A stretch of 64,000 nucleotides of DNA from Streptosporangium minutum (lineage in GTDB: Bacteria; Actinomycetota; Actinomycetes; Streptosporangiales; Streptosporangiaceae): the NCBI RefSeq assembly GCF_002149035.1, contig NZ_NGFP01000006.1, positions 1 through 64,000 on the forward strand. Reading direction: 5' to 3'. Within the stretch, counting starts at the first letter, position 1, and each line of letters begins with the position of its first letter. The notes beneath the pieces are model-generated. The model did not search any database. It was not told where the DNA came from and was given only the letters and a program-made list of their open reading frames with translations. Below are positions 7,354 to 15,553 of this stretch, one piece after another. The position numbers and the translations under genes are program-made.

Positions 7354-9285
7354 TCAGCCATCACCGGGGACGCGACGACCAGCGGAGTAGGACGGGTCGT
7401 CCTCTTCCCTGTCGTCGGCGGCCCAGAAGTCGGTCGCCCCCGGCTGCGGACGCTCCCAGAAACCGCTGTCCTCCATGGACCGGGGCGCGGGCGGGAGATA
7501 GCCGTCCCACTGGTCTCCGATCCGGACCGCGACCGGGGTGACGGCGGCCACCTCGGGGATCGGCGCCGCGACGGGCAGCGTCAGGTGGACGGGCTCGGCC
7601 GGGGGCTCCTCAACGGATTCGGAGCCCGGGTCCGCCCAGCCGGCAACCTGCTCGGCCAGGGCATGCTGTCCGTGAGCTGAAAAGCGATGCGCGGGAGCCT
7701 GCTCGGACGGAGCGTCCTCCGCTTGAACCGAAAAGCGACGGGCCGGAACCTGCTCGGACGGAGCGTCCTCCGCTTGAACCGAAAAGCGACGGGCCGGAAC
7801 CTGCTCCGACAGAACGTCCTCCGCATGAGCAGAGATACCACGGGCCGGGGCCTGCCGTGCCGGGGCAGGGGCCGGCCCCTGCCGGGCCGAGGGGGGCTGC
7901 GCGGAAGACGGATTCGCCGGGACCCGCCGGACCTGACGGGTCTTGACCACGGCGAGGATGACCGCGGGCCGCCGGGGAGCGGCCGTGGCGGCGGCCGGCC
8001 CCGTGTCCCCGGCTGCCTTGGCAGCGGCCGTGGGAGGGCCGTCACCTCCCGAGGCGGGGGTCGCCGCCGCCGCTCCGGTGTCTGCGTCCGCGGCCAGCAG
8101 CTTGCGACGGACCCAGGCACCGCCGTGCGCGCCGAGCAGCAGCAGGATCAGGGCACCGGCGATGACGATGCCGTACTGGCCTATCCCCTCCGTCGGCGTC
8201 TCCGACGACCGGGCCGTGACGCTGGTCTTCGTGGCCGGTGCGACGTCTGTCCCGGTGATCGCGGAGTCGGGGGCCGGCTCCTTCTCGCCGTTCGACCTAT
8301 CGCCGGCGGCATCGCTCTTCCTGTTCCGCTTGGTGGGCGGCTGCGCGGTGTTGCCGTCGTCCTTGACCGCGTCCCGAGACCCGGGCGCCTTCGTGGGCAC
8401 CGCCGCCGTCCCCGGCGGCCGTGTCGGAGCCGTCGCGGGCTTCTTGGCCGGTAGCTGCGGCAGCTCCTGGACGCCGCTCCGCTGTTTGCCGTCGGTCTTT
8501 CCGCTCTGTGGACTGTCTGTGCTCCTGCCGGTGTTCTGCTGAGTCGTGCTGTTCCGCGACCCGGTGGTCTTCCGGGCGGTCTTGCCGGTGCCGGCGTTCT
8601 GGCTCCCGGTGTCCTGAGTGGTCTGCGGTGCCCTGGACACGGGGATGCTCACCGAGGCGATGGCCGAGTCCCCTGAGGTCAGGGTGCCGCCGCTGCCGTT
8701 ACCACGCAGTGCCCGCACCGTGAACCCGATCCGCCGGCCGGCCGCCTTCGCGGGAACGGACAGGGTCGCCTTGCACGAGCCGCCGGAACAGGCGCTGCCC
8801 ACCCGCACCAATCCGACCTTGCCGGTCTGGCTCGTGGAAACCTGGTAGCCCCGCAGATCGGGTTCGGAGCCCTTGCGCCAGGTCACCATGGCCCTACCGC
8901 CCCGCAGCCTGACGGCCACCCCGCTCGGCGTCGACGGCGGTGCGGCCTGGGTCAGGGTTTTGCTGGCCTGGTGCCACTCGGCACCGAGGAGCTTGCCCCT
9001 CTGCTCGACTTTGATCTCATAGCTGCCGTTGGGGCGGTCACGGGGGTCCCAGGAATAGGAGACCTTCCGATCGCCTTTCGCCACCTGCCGGCCATTGACG
9101 AAAAGGACCGCGTCGAACAGCGGATCGACCGTGCCGGAAAGAGTCACCGTCCTGTTGGAGGTGACCCGTGAGGGGATGTCCAGCCGCGCCACGGCCTGCG
9201 CCGGACTCGCGACAGCAAGCAAAGCGGACACGGACACGATCGGCACGATCGTCGCCACAGCGACCAGGCTGCGAACCGTCGTCAC
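7354..9285 (-). CDS. Secreted, membrane-anchored Ig/FnIII-like surface protein with cytoplasmic repeats
   Basis: This 643-aa protein is not a recognised enzyme. It has a signal peptide with cleavage after SPAQA (about residue 31), an Ig-like domain (about 34-115), a fibronectin-III-like domain (about 117-215) with a possible disulfide pair CSGGSC, a Ser/Thr/Pro-rich stalk (216-375), one transmembrane helix (about 379-396) followed by RRK, and a long Pro/Ala-rich tail. The tail holds four 17-aa repeats, EQVPARRFSVQAEDAPS in the two identical ones. The predicted topology is outside N-terminus, inside C-terminus. The GTG at 9285 follows GGGAAG. It sits between the tad operon and the helicase, so a role at the cell surface with the tad machine is possible but not shown. 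Confidence 0.8.
   Translation of the reverse strand: MTTVRSLVAVATIVPIVSVSALLAVASPAQAVARLDIPSRVTSNRTVTLSGTVDPLFDAVLFVNGRQVAKGDRKVSYSWDPRDRPNGSYEIKVEQRGKLLGAEWHQASKTLTQAAPPSTPSGVAVRLRGGRAMVTWRKGSEPDLRGYQVSTSQTGKVGLVRVGSACSGGSCKATLSVPAKAAGRRIGFTVRALRGNGSGGTLTSGDSAIASVSIPVSRAPQTTQDTGSQNAGTGKTARKTTGSRNSTTQQNTGRSTDSPQSGKTDGKQRSGVQELPQLPAKKPATAPTRPPGTAAVPTKAPGSRDAVKDDGNTAQPPTKRNRKSDAAGDRSNGEKEPAPDSAITGTDVAPATKTSVTARSSETPTEGIGQYGIVIAGALILLLLGAHGGAWVRRKLLAADADTGAAAATPASGGDGPPTAAAKAAGDTGPAAATAAPRRPAVILAVVKTRQVRRVPANPSSAQPPSARQGPAPAPARQAPARGISAHAEDVLSEQVPARRFSVQAEDAPSEQVPARRFSVQAEDAPSEQAPAHRFSAHGQHALAEQVAGWADPGSESVEEPPAEPVHLTLPVAAPIPEVAAVTPVAVRIGDQWDGYLPPAPRSMEDSGFWERPQPGATDFWAADDREEDDPSYSAGRRVPGDG
7645..7850 (-). 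repeat. In-frame 51-bp coding repeats in the surface protein
   Basis: Four 51-bp units encode 17-aa repeats; the middle two are identical at the protein level and nearly so in DNA, pointing to recent in-frame expansion. Confidence 0.8.
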
Positions 9286-9739
9286 GACGCTTCCCTTCGT
9301 CGAGAGCCGCGCACCGCCTCGCCCCGCAGTGCGAGCGGTCGCACGGCGACCGGACGTGCCAGTCCTCCAGACCGGTTCACACCGGCCCGGCCCCCGAACC
9401 TGTGGTCACGATCGGGACGGACCGCTCGACAGTGCCGTGCGCCCCAGCGACTCGCGACCCATCCCTTCCCAGGCCTGAGCACAAGTCCCTTCCCAGGCCT
9501 GAGCACAAGACAACACGGACCGAGGGTAAGCGGAACCTTACGTGAGATTTCTGGCTTTTGGACATGTCGTCTAAGAGTCGTGATTCGATTGCGACCTTGC
9601 CCCTCAAATACCCGGCAGCCCCGTCTCCACCCTGTTTCTCCGTGGGGCCGCACCGTGCTTTCCCGCGTTTCCCGGTGGGTCTACACCGCGCTTTCCCGCA
9701 GGTCCCCTCCCGCTCTCACCTGCGTCTCGACACTGTTTG
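9286..9739. other. Intergenic region with two short tandem repeats
   Basis: No gene is visible in these 454 bases. A perfect 24-bp tandem pair lies at 9462-9485 and 9486-9509 (core CCCAGGCCTGAGCACAAG), and a diverged 33-bp pair at about 9632-9697 follows the stop of the gene ending at 9740. The AT-richer stretch around 9530-9600 may hold the promoter of the surface-protein gene. Confidence 0.65.
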
Positions 9740-10273
9740 TCAACCAATGAAGCCGGCGATGTCGACAGGTCCGGCGCGCGCATTGGCCATGATCGTCCGG
9801 TCGCCCAGCACAGGCAGCGAGAGCCCCACGGCCACCTGGACGTCAGCAATGCCGTCGCCGTCGATGAAACATCGTGTGATCGTCGCTCCGTTGCCCTCGG
9901 CCAGCGAGGACGCCTCCGCGCACCCGCGCTCCGGAGCGGCGAAGGCCAGCCGGGCGGCGGCGAGCGCGCTGAGATCGGCGGCACTCTGCGCCCGATGACG
10001 GGCCACTCTGGCCGTGCCGGCGAACACGACCGTCGCAGTCACCGCGAAGACCAGCGCCATGAGCCCGGCCACCCATATGGTCGCCGCTCCCCGATCTCCC
10101 CCCATCCCTCCGATGCACCGGCCCGTCCCAGCCGTTCCGCCCTTACCGACCCACCGGCTCCTCCCGGCCTTACCGACCCACCGGCTCCTCCCGGCCTTAC
10201 CGATCCGGCCCTTCCCTGGCCTTCCCTGTCCACCGGCCCCTACCGGCCTTCCCGCACGATCCCTCCTCCTCAC
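9740..10273 (-). CDS. Rv3654c-like TadE/TadG-type protein of the helicase/secretion neighbourhood
   Basis: The conserved part begins GDRGAATIWVAGLMALVFAV: one membrane helix followed by a short exported domain with two cysteines (RGCAEA, TRCFID). This is the small pseudopilin/TadE-like family found beside tad genes in actinobacteria. The GTG at 10273 overlaps the upstream tadE stop (GTGA) and has GGGAG upstream, giving 177 aa; then the first 57 residues are a low-complexity basic stretch containing a perfect 27-bp (9-aa) tandem duplication (10142-10195). Family members usually start within a few residues of the DRG(S/A)AT motif, so ATG 10105 (121 aa) is the alternative. Third gene of the pilin-like operon. 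Confidence 0.7.
   Translation of the reverse strand: MRRRDRAGRPVGAGGQGRPGKGRIGKAGRSRWVGKAGRSRWVGKGGTAGTGRCIGGMGGDRGAATIWVAGLMALVFAVTATVVFAGTARVARHRAQSAADLSALAAARLAFAAPERGCAEASSLAEGNGATITRCFIDGDGIADVQVAVGLSLPVLGDRTIMANARAGPVDIAGFIG
10142..10195 (-). repeat. Perfect 27-bp tandem duplication at the 5' end of the Rv3654c-like gene
   Basis: Two identical 27-bp units (10142-10168, 10169-10195) are in frame and encode GKAGRSRWV twice if the GTG at 10273 is used as start. Confidence 0.85.
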
Positions 10274-10650
10274 TGCTCGGCTCCCGGTTCCGTGGCGGAG
10301 AGCGCGGTCGCACGGACGGTGACGGCCGGAAGCGAAGCGCCCCAGCGGGGTCTGATGCTCGCGGAGACCTCCACCCGGGTCACCTCCGCGCTCCGGGTCA
10401 CCACGACGTGGGCACCCGCTGGGGCGGCAGCCAGCACACCACCTCGCACCTGCTCCAGCGACTCACCCCGTGACGCGGCCCGAGCTCCCGCCCGAGCCGC
10501 GTCCACGCACTCCAGCTGTGCACCGACCGCCGCCACCGCCCACAACGCGGCGGCCAGCATCACCACGACGGCGGGCAGAACCACCGCGGTCTCCGCGGTC
10601 ACCGACCCCTTCGACGGACGTGCGGCGGCAACCGTCCCCGCAGGAGTCAT
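10270..10650 (-). CDS. TadE-like pilus assembly protein
   Basis: This 126-aa protein has the TadE pattern: a short N-terminus, the segment GSVTAETAVVLPAVVVMLAAALWAVAA with the Glu near the start of the helix, and a small exported domain with one Cys (LECVDAARAGARAA). TadE proteins are pseudopilin-like components of Flp/Tad machines. The ATG at 10650 overlaps the upstream stop (ATGA) and the TGA overlaps the next start (GTGA), so it is translated with both neighbours. Confidence 0.8.
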   Translation of the reverse strand: MTPAGTVAAARPSKGSVTAETAVVLPAVVVMLAAALWAVAAVGAQLECVDAARAGARAASRGESLEQVRGGVLAAAPAGAHVVVTRSAEVTRVEVSASIRPRWGASLPAVTVRATALSATEPGAEQ

Positions 10651-10883
10651 CCGGCCACGTTCAGCGCCCGGTTGATCAAGCCTGAGATCATCTGCTGAAC
10701 CTCGGGACTCGTCACCACCTTGAAGAGGAGCGCGGCGAAAGCACAGGCGGCGATCGTGCCGACCGCATATTCAGCGGTGGACATACCCCGATCGCGGCCC
10801 GAGCCGGCGATCAGCAGCGTCCAGCGGGCACGCAACCACCGCGACCGGCGGCCTCGGATACCGCTGGCGATCGATCGAGTCAT
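10647..10883 (-). CDS. DUF4244 Flp-pilin-like protein
   Basis: This 78-aa protein has a basic N-terminus, then RDRGMSTAEYAVGTIAACAFAALLFKVV, the pattern of a Flp/type IV pilin helix with Glu at position +5 of a G/M processing site, followed by a short C-terminal part. DUF4244 proteins occupy this place in actinobacterial tad loci and are probably the pilin subunit. ATG 10883 is chosen because it follows a strong GGAGGAAA box at a good distance; the frame is open further upstream to 10952 without support. First gene of the three-gene coupled unit. Confidence 0.83.
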   Translation of the reverse strand: MTRSIASGIRGRRSRWLRARWTLLIAGSGRDRGMSTAEYAVGTIAACAFAALLFKVVTSPEVQQMISGLINRALNVAG

Positions 10884-10979
10884 CGTTTCCTCCCGGAAAT
10901 CCCGCCAGGTCCAATGCCCGGCATCTGCTGGACCAGATTTCCTTACGGGCACGCGACCCTGCGGATACGAACGACGTTC

Positions 10980-11008
10980 TGTGGATCCGCGTCATCGCCT
11001 GTGGACAA
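10980..11008. promoter_or_regulatory. Pair of DnaA-box-like motifs upstream of the pilin-like operon
   Basis: TGTGGATCC at 10980-10988 and TGTGGACAA at 11000-11008 lie about 100 bases upstream of the DUF4244 start. The second is the exact complement of TTGTCCACA, the DnaA box form favoured in high-GC actinobacteria. Their function here is unproven. Confidence 0.4.
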
Positions 11009-11048
11009 CGATGGACGACCACTGCCGGAAAGGGCCTGGCAGCCGCCG

Positions 11049-11375
11049 TCACACTGATTCGTTGCGCTTTGTCAGCTCATCGTTGAGCCGCAGGGCCTCC
11101 GCCAATTGATCTTCCAAAATGATGATGCGGCAGGCGGATTCCAGAGCGGTCCCCTGGTCGACCAGTTCGCGCGCCCGAGCGGCAAGGCGGAGCTGGTAAC
11201 GGGAGTAGCGGCGGTGGCCGCCGCTCGACCGCTGCGGCTCGATCAGCTTCGCAACGCCGAGGCTGCGCAGAAACGCGGGAGTGACATCGAGGATCTCTGC
11301 GGCACGGCCCATCGAGTAAGCCGGATAGTCATCGTCGTCGAACTTGTCGGCCGAAGCCGCCGGAACTGGGGTCAT
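11049..11375 (-). CDS. MerR-type HTH regulator
   Basis: This 108-aa protein carries a MerR-like winged helix: YSMGRAAEILDVTPAFLRSLG, then LIEPQRSSGGHRRYSRYQLRL, followed by a helix ALESACRIIILEDQLAEALR ending near the C-terminus. It lacks an effector domain, as in small actinobacterial MerR-like DNA-binding proteins. ATG 11375 is preferred, with GAAGG upstream; the longer reading would need TTG at 11399. It faces the pilin-like operon from upstream in the same direction and may regulate it. A 27-base inverted repeat lies just upstream and could be its own operator. Confidence 0.82.
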   Translation of the reverse strand: MTPVPAASADKFDDDDYPAYSMGRAAEILDVTPAFLRSLGVAKLIEPQRSSGGHRRYSRYQLRLAARARELVDQGTALESACRIIILEDQLAEALRLNDELTKRNESV

Positions 11376-11399
11376 CGCACCTTCCGAGAACGCGGACAA

Positions 11400-11426
11400 G
11401 GGCCCCGGTGCCTAGCACCGGGGCCC
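11400..11426. promoter_or_regulatory. Perfect 12-bp inverted repeat 5' of the MerR-like gene
   Basis: GGGCCCCGGTGC at 11400-11411 and GCACCGGGGCCC at 11415-11426 flank CTA. It begins 25 bases upstream of the MerR start. It could be an operator, a leader hairpin, or a terminator for transcripts from either side. Confidence 0.5.
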
Positions 11427-12034
11427 AGAGAGTTTCAACACCATCTACCGACTAATCGTGTCGGTTTTTCGACTTTGCACAAGCCTCCTCGGATGGGAAG
11501 TGCGCTGGATCGCATATGCGTAACCGGAGACCACCTTCCATTTCGTGAAGCCGTGTCACCCGCGCGGATGTCGCATCCGCCGCAGGTGATTCTGATGGCG
11601 CCTCAATCTCTCCTTTCTTTCATCTGCATGCCTGTGATGCCCCTTATGGCGGGTCGACGACCGTCTCGGACGACACGTCATCGCGTCGGAGCTCTTTCAC
11701 TGCTCCAGCTCCGCCGAGCCTGGACGCGCCACCCACCTTCACAGCAGGCAACCCTGCCGCGTCGGACTGATCATCACTTGCGCCAGGTCAAATACTATCC
11801 GTCTAACTCAAGAATGTCTACTCTCACCACAACAGATTTTGATGGATCAGGGGGCAAGATAATCTCTACCACTCGGCCCCTCCGGGTCATCTGCAGGCCC
11901 GACCACCGGCGCACCGCGCGACCCAGTTCCTCGATGGCCCGGCAGGTCTTCCGGCTCTCCGTCCCGCCGCCTCCGCCCCACCCCTTCGCCGTCATTCGGC
12001 CCGACAAGACGACCAGGGCAGGGGAACGAGATCT
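11427..12034. other. Long intergenic region upstream of the MerR-like gene
   Basis: This stretch has lower GC than its surroundings and no well-supported gene. Visible items are a small hairpin with a T-run (CCGAC/GTCGG then TTTTT near 11448-11468), a GCGGATG/CATCCGC hairpin at 11564-11580, and a weak minus-strand ORF listed separately. Confidence 0.5.
11795..11995 (-). CDS. Possible small hypothetical protein
   Basis: A 66-aa ORF starting MTAKGWGGGGG and containing TCRAIEELGRAVRRWSGLQMTRRGRVVEIILPPDPS. The first two thirds have G/C-rich third positions but the last 20 codons do not, and there is no ribosome site before the ATG. I do not recognise it; it may be real, decayed or chance. Confidence 0.3.
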   Translation of the reverse strand: MTAKGWGGGGGTESRKTCRAIEELGRAVRRWSGLQMTRRGRVVEIILPPDPSKSVVVRVDILELDG

Positions 12035-12172
12035 GTGACGGTTACACAGCGCTACATCCGCCTGGCCGCAGCTACACGAGAACAGGGCCCCTCATGGCAA
12101 GCCTCGGCAACCGAGTCTGCCGATGACCTGAGGGCACAGGCCAGGTCCCACCCAAGCGAAAGGTACCCCTAG
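12035..12172 (+). CDS. Possible 45-aa leader ORF
   Basis: A GTG-started frame (VTVTQRYIRLAAATREQG...) preceded by GGGGAACGA. It is on the plus strand with no plus-strand gene behind it and has no recognisable family, so it is listed only as a possibility. Confidence 0.15.
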   Translation: MTVTQRYIRLAAATREQGPSWQASATESADDLRAQARSHPSERYP

Positions 12173-12176
12173 GGCA

Positions 12177-12272
12177 AACTGTGGATATTCATCCACAACC
12201 CCTCACATTCCTGTGGATAACTAGATGGGAGTCGGGGACATCCTGTGGATAACTCAAGGGAGCAGCACCTCG
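12177..12272. repeat. 32-bp repeat, 3 units, with DnaA-box-like cores at the tadC 3' end
   Basis: TGTGGATAT at 12180, TGTGGATAA at 12212 and TGTGGATAA at 12244 recur with exact 32-base spacing; the last two are the complement of TTATCCACA, the classical DnaA box. The third unit contains the tadC stop codon (12254-12256). Confidence 0.7.
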
Positions 12273-13048
12273 CCGGCGAGACCGGCCACGACGGGGACGA
12301 TGCCCAGAAAGACGAAGGCCGGCAGGAAACAGAGCCCCAGCGGGGCGACGGCCTGAACCCCGACCCGCCGGGCGGCGGCCGCCGACGCGGCACGGACGGC
12401 ATGGCGGGAGTCATCGGACAGCCTGGTGAGGACATCCGCCACCGGGGCGCCGCTGAGGGCCGCCCGGCTCATCATGCGCGCCAGGGGGGCCAGCGGAGGT
12501 TCAGCCGCGAGAGCCTGCCAGGCGCTCTCGGGCGCGGCCCCCAGCTTCAGCTGCCCGCTCACCCAGGCCAGCCGTTCACCAAGCGGCCCACCCACCGCTT
12601 CGACGGTGACGTCGATGGCACCGACGATCGGCTGCCCGGCACGCAGACAGGCGACCATGAGATCAGCCGCGAGCGGCAGGTCCACCACCACCCGATCACG
12701 CTCCCGGCGCGCCCGGGGCGACTCCCGTCGCTGGACGGCCATCAGCGCCACCGCAGAGCTGACCACCCCGGTGACGATTCCCGGGACGCCACCGACCATG
12801 AGGAACACCATCAGCCCGATGGTGGCGGAGATCACCATCTCGCCTCTACTCGGCCGCCGCCTTCCTACCGGGCCGCCGATCACCCCTGCGGGCGGGGAGA
12901 ACGAGGGTGCCCCGGCCTTTGGCAGCGCCTCAACCGGCCGGATCGAGGAAGGCAGCCGAACTCGGCGGAGCCGTTCGGCGGGATCGCCGTGCGACGTCCA
13001 CAGCCAGCCGGCGATCCCGGCAAGCACAACGGCGAGCAAAATGATCAT
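12254..13048 (-). CDS. tadC: Type II secretion F-domain protein, TadC-like
   Basis: This 264-aa inner-membrane platform protein has an N-terminal helix (IILLAVVLAGIAGWLW), a second membrane region (about 75-105), the cytoplasmic T2SSF domain with LPLAADLMVACLRAGQPIVGAI, and a C-terminal hydrophobic pair of helices. TadB and TadC form the platform driven by the TadA ATPase. The ATG at 13048 gives the usual length. It is separated from tadB by an unusually long 490-base gap, whereas these genes normally abut or overlap. Confidence 0.85.
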   Translation of the reverse strand: MIILLAVVLAGIAGWLWTSHGDPAERLRRVRLPSSIRPVEALPKAGAPSFSPPAGVIGGPVGRRRPSRGEMVISATIGLMVFLMVGGVPGIVTGVVSSAVALMAVQRRESPRARRERDRVVVDLPLAADLMVACLRAGQPIVGAIDVTVEAVGGPLGERLAWVSGQLKLGAAPESAWQALAAEPPLAPLARMMSRAALSGAPVADVLTRLSDDSRHAVRAASAAAARRVGVQAVAPLGLCFLPAFVFLGIVPVVAGLAGEVLLP

Positions 13049-13538
13049 TGGTCTCGTTCCTCGTGATCAGCCGGCCACCGGCCGGAAAAGTCGGGCTCCA
13101 CACATATGCCAGCTCCGGCTATGTCCCCGGGGGTGTACGGCGTCGATGTCTCCCCGCGTGAACGACTGCTCGGAGAGCCGAGGGACGATCGGGTGCCGCA
13201 CCGCCGCCCCGCTGCGAAATGAAGAACCCTCCTGTGCGGACATCGGCCCTGAGAACCGGAGGGCGATCGGGTTTCACGCGACTTCACCACCGAAAAAGAG
13301 GAGTCCCACACGGCACCCGCCCCCTGAAGGCACAGACCGGCCGGACCTCACGCGGCACACCGCAGAAACGAAGAACACCCCCGTACGGACAACCGCTCCA
13401 GCGGATCGGAAGACGGCCAGCCTCGCGTGAAGACCGTTCCGGGGCCGAAGGAGGGCCGAAGGAGGGCCGAAGGTCACAGCCGTCGGACACGTCGCGGCGG
13501 GTAGTCAGGCTTGCTGCTCCTAAGTGACCAGACGGTGG
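13049..13538. other. Expanded spacer between tadB and tadC
   Basis: No gene is supported in these 490 bases. They contain a diverged duplication with a period of about 150 bases (segments beginning near 13215 and 13365 share the pattern GAAGAAC, CGGACA, CGATCGG), an 11-bp triplet repeat GGGCCGAAGGA at 13442-13474, and the first copy of a 34-bp repeat next to tadB. Confidence 0.6.
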
Positions 13539-13571
13539 TCAGGCTTGCTGAGCATGGGTGACCAGACGGTG
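13504..13571. repeat. 34-bp tandem duplication over the tadB stop codon
   Basis: Units at 13504-13537 and 13538-13571 share GTCAGGCTTGCTG and GTGACCAGACGGTG. The second unit is the coding 3' end of tadB; the first lies just past the stop. Confidence 0.85.
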
Positions 13572-14243
13572 AGTCCACCACAGACCACAGCCGTCGAGCG
13601 CGAGACCGAGCGCCAGGCAGCCCACGCCCGCCGGGCTGCCGAACAAGAAGTGCAGCGGACGCATGCCCAGGCCCATGGCCATCAACAGGCCGAGGACGGG
13701 GAGTCCTGCCAGCAGTCGGGCTGTGGCGCGAGGGCCTGCGAGCTGGGCGGCGACGTCCTGGCGATGGGCCTGAGCCTCTCTGAGGGAACCGGCCACGCGA
13801 TCGACGAGGACGGACAGGCCGGCCCCTGCGGTCACGCTCACCTTCCAGCAAGCGGCCAGCCCTCGGAAGGCTTCGCCTCCTTGCGCCGGCGCCGCGGCCA
13901 GCAGCGCGGCGGGCACGTCGCCACCGTCCCTCGCCGCGGCGATCAACGGCCGCAGCGCCACCGGATCGGGAAACTCCACGGTCGACGCGGCACGGGCCAG
14001 TGCCTCCCCTGCGGTCCGCCCGGCGGCCAACTCGGCTGCGAGTCCCTGGCACAGCTCGATCGATGCGGTCCGCCATGCAGCCGTGCGTCTGGAGGGCCGC
14101 GAACGGCCGGCGAACCTCGCGTACAGAGAGCCCGCCCCGTTCCGGGGACGGTGCCAAATCCGCCGCAGGCGGGCCGTTCCCGGGTCTGGCCCAGTCCACA
14201 ACCACACGGCCAGAGCTGCGAGAAGCACAGCCGCCGCCGTCAT
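13539..14243 (-). CDS. tadB: Type II secretion F-domain protein, TadB-like
   Basis: This 234-aa membrane protein has an N-terminal helix ending in WLWTG, the T2SSF helical bundle with IELCQGLAAELAAGRTAGEAL and VALRPLIAAARDGGDVPAALL, and two C-terminal hydrophobic segments. It is the second platform protein of the Tad machine. Its ATG overlaps the tadA stop by four bases (ATGA), so the two are translationally coupled. Confidence 0.85.
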   Translation of the reverse strand: MTAAAVLLAALAVWLWTGPDPGTARLRRIWHRPRNGAGSLYARFAGRSRPSRRTAAWRTASIELCQGLAAELAAGRTAGEALARAASTVEFPDPVALRPLIAAARDGGDVPAALLAAAPAQGGEAFRGLAACWKVSVTAGAGLSVLVDRVAGSLREAQAHRQDVAAQLAGPRATARLLAGLPVLGLLMAMGLGMRPLHFLFGSPAGVGCLALGLALDGCGLWWTHRLVTHAQQA

Positions 14244-15553
14244 GGCAGTGCCCCCAAGACATCCGGGGCAGAGCCGTCCGGTGATCGGTGGGACACGGCG
14301 GGGCCTTCCGGCCGCCCACGGTAATGGTCGAGCCGGGCGGGGCCGTACGGCCTGCGCACGATGCCGGGGGAGGTGAAAAGGCCCGGAGCTCGGGCCTTGA
14401 GGGCGGGAAGGCCCGGGCCGGTGGTCACACGGCCGTCCGATGAGAAGGTGAGAGCGGGTTCGGCATCGACCAGGCCTGAGGGCCGACGGATCATCATGCA
14501 GATCTCGGCCACCCTGCGGCGGCCACCGGCGTGGTCACGGACAAGGTGGATGACGACGTCCAGCGCGGCGGCGATCTGACTGTGAACCGCCTCACGGCTG
14601 AGACCGGCGGCGCATGCCAGTGCCTCCAGGCGAGGCGGCACATCGGCCGCGGTGTTGGCGTGGAGGGTGCCGCAACCACCTTCATGGCCGGTGTTCAGAG
14701 CGGCGAGGAGATCGACGACCTCGGCGCCCCGGACCTCGCCGACGACCAGACGGTCCGGGCGCATGCGCAGGGCTTGGCGGACGAGGTCGCGCAGGCACAC
14801 GCCACCGGCTCCCTCAAGATTGGCCGGACGTGACTCCAAGCGCACGACGTGAGGGTGCAGTGGTCGCAGCTCGGCTGAGTCCTCGACCAGCAGCAGCCGG
14901 TCGCCGGGATCGGCCAGGGACAGCAGGGCAGACAGCAGAGTGGTCTTTCCCGTACCCGTACCGCCGGTGACGAGGAAGGCGAGCCTTGACTCGATCACCG
15001 CGGTGAGCACGGGGACGGCGTCGGCCCTGATCGTGCCGGCTCCGACCAGGTCGGGGAGGGTGAAGGTGCGGCGGGGCGGGAGCCGCAGGGACAGACAGGT
15101 GCCACCGGCCGCCACGGGCGGCAGGACGGCGTGGAGCCGGACACCGCCGGCCAGGCGGGCGTCGACGTAGGGGCACGCGTCGTCCAGACGCCTGCCGGCG
15201 GCAGAGGCAAGCCGCTGGGCGAGCCGCCGGACCGCGTCTTCGTCAGGGAACACGACCGGGGTCCGGCGCAGGCCGCGGCCGTCGTCGACCCACACCTCGC
15301 GCGGACCGTTCACCAGCACGTCGGTGACCTCGGGCTCGGCCAGCAACGGCTCCAGCGGACCGGCTCCGATCAGGTCGGCGCACAGGACGCGAGCCACCGC
15401 CAGGATCTCCGCGTCGCCGAGCACCGCCCGTTCTGCCCGGAGGGCGACCGCGACGTGCGCGGCGCTGGGCTCGACCCCGCTCCTGGCCAGCCGTACCCGG
15501 ACCGCCTCCACCAGCTCGGGTGAGACCGCCGTGGCGACACCGGACCGCTTCAT
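14240..15553 (-). CDS. tadA: TadA/CpaF-type secretion ATPase
   Basis: This 437-aa type II/IV secretion ATPase powers pilus assembly or secretion from the cytoplasmic face. It has the N-terminal CpaF domain (VTDVLVNGPREVWVDDGRG), Walker A GGTGTGKTT at about 197-205, LLLVEDSAELRP, the Walker B region RPDRLVVGEVRGAEVVDLL, and GCGTLHANTA with the His box. ATG 15553 follows AAGGAG; the frame also opens one codon earlier at TTG. The last 70 residues after the ATPase core are poorly conserved and rich in Arg/Pro. Upstream in the same direction is the CpaE-like gene. Confidence 0.93.
   Translation of the reverse strand: MKRSGVATAVSPELVEAVRVRLARSGVEPSAAHVAVALRAERAVLGDAEILAVARVLCADLIGAGPLEPLLAEPEVTDVLVNGPREVWVDDGRGLRRTPVVFPDEDAVRRLAQRLASAAGRRLDDACPYVDARLAGGVRLHAVLPPVAAGGTCLSLRLPPRRTFTLPDLVGAGTIRADAVPVLTAVIESRLAFLVTGGTGTGKTTLLSALLSLADPGDRLLLVEDSAELRPLHPHVVRLESRPANLEGAGGVCLRDLVRQALRMRPDRLVVGEVRGAEVVDLLAALNTGHEGGCGTLHANTAADVPPRLEALACAAGLSREAVHSQIAAALDVVIHLVRDHAGGRRRVAEICMMIRRPSGLVDAEPALTFSSDGRVTTGPGLPALKARAPGLFTSPGIVRRPYGPARLDHYRGRPEGPAVSHRSPDGSAPDVLGALP

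Noticed and set aside
7083-7364. 93-codon minus-strand open frame containing the 70-bp duplication
   Set aside because: It overlaps the end of the surface-protein gene, has atypical composition, and its internal repeat follows from the DNA duplication rather than from protein evolution.
13045-13311. 88-codon minus-strand frame between tadB and tadC
   Set aside because: Ser/Arg-rich, no ribosome site or family, and lies in a diverged repeat; more likely spacer DNA.
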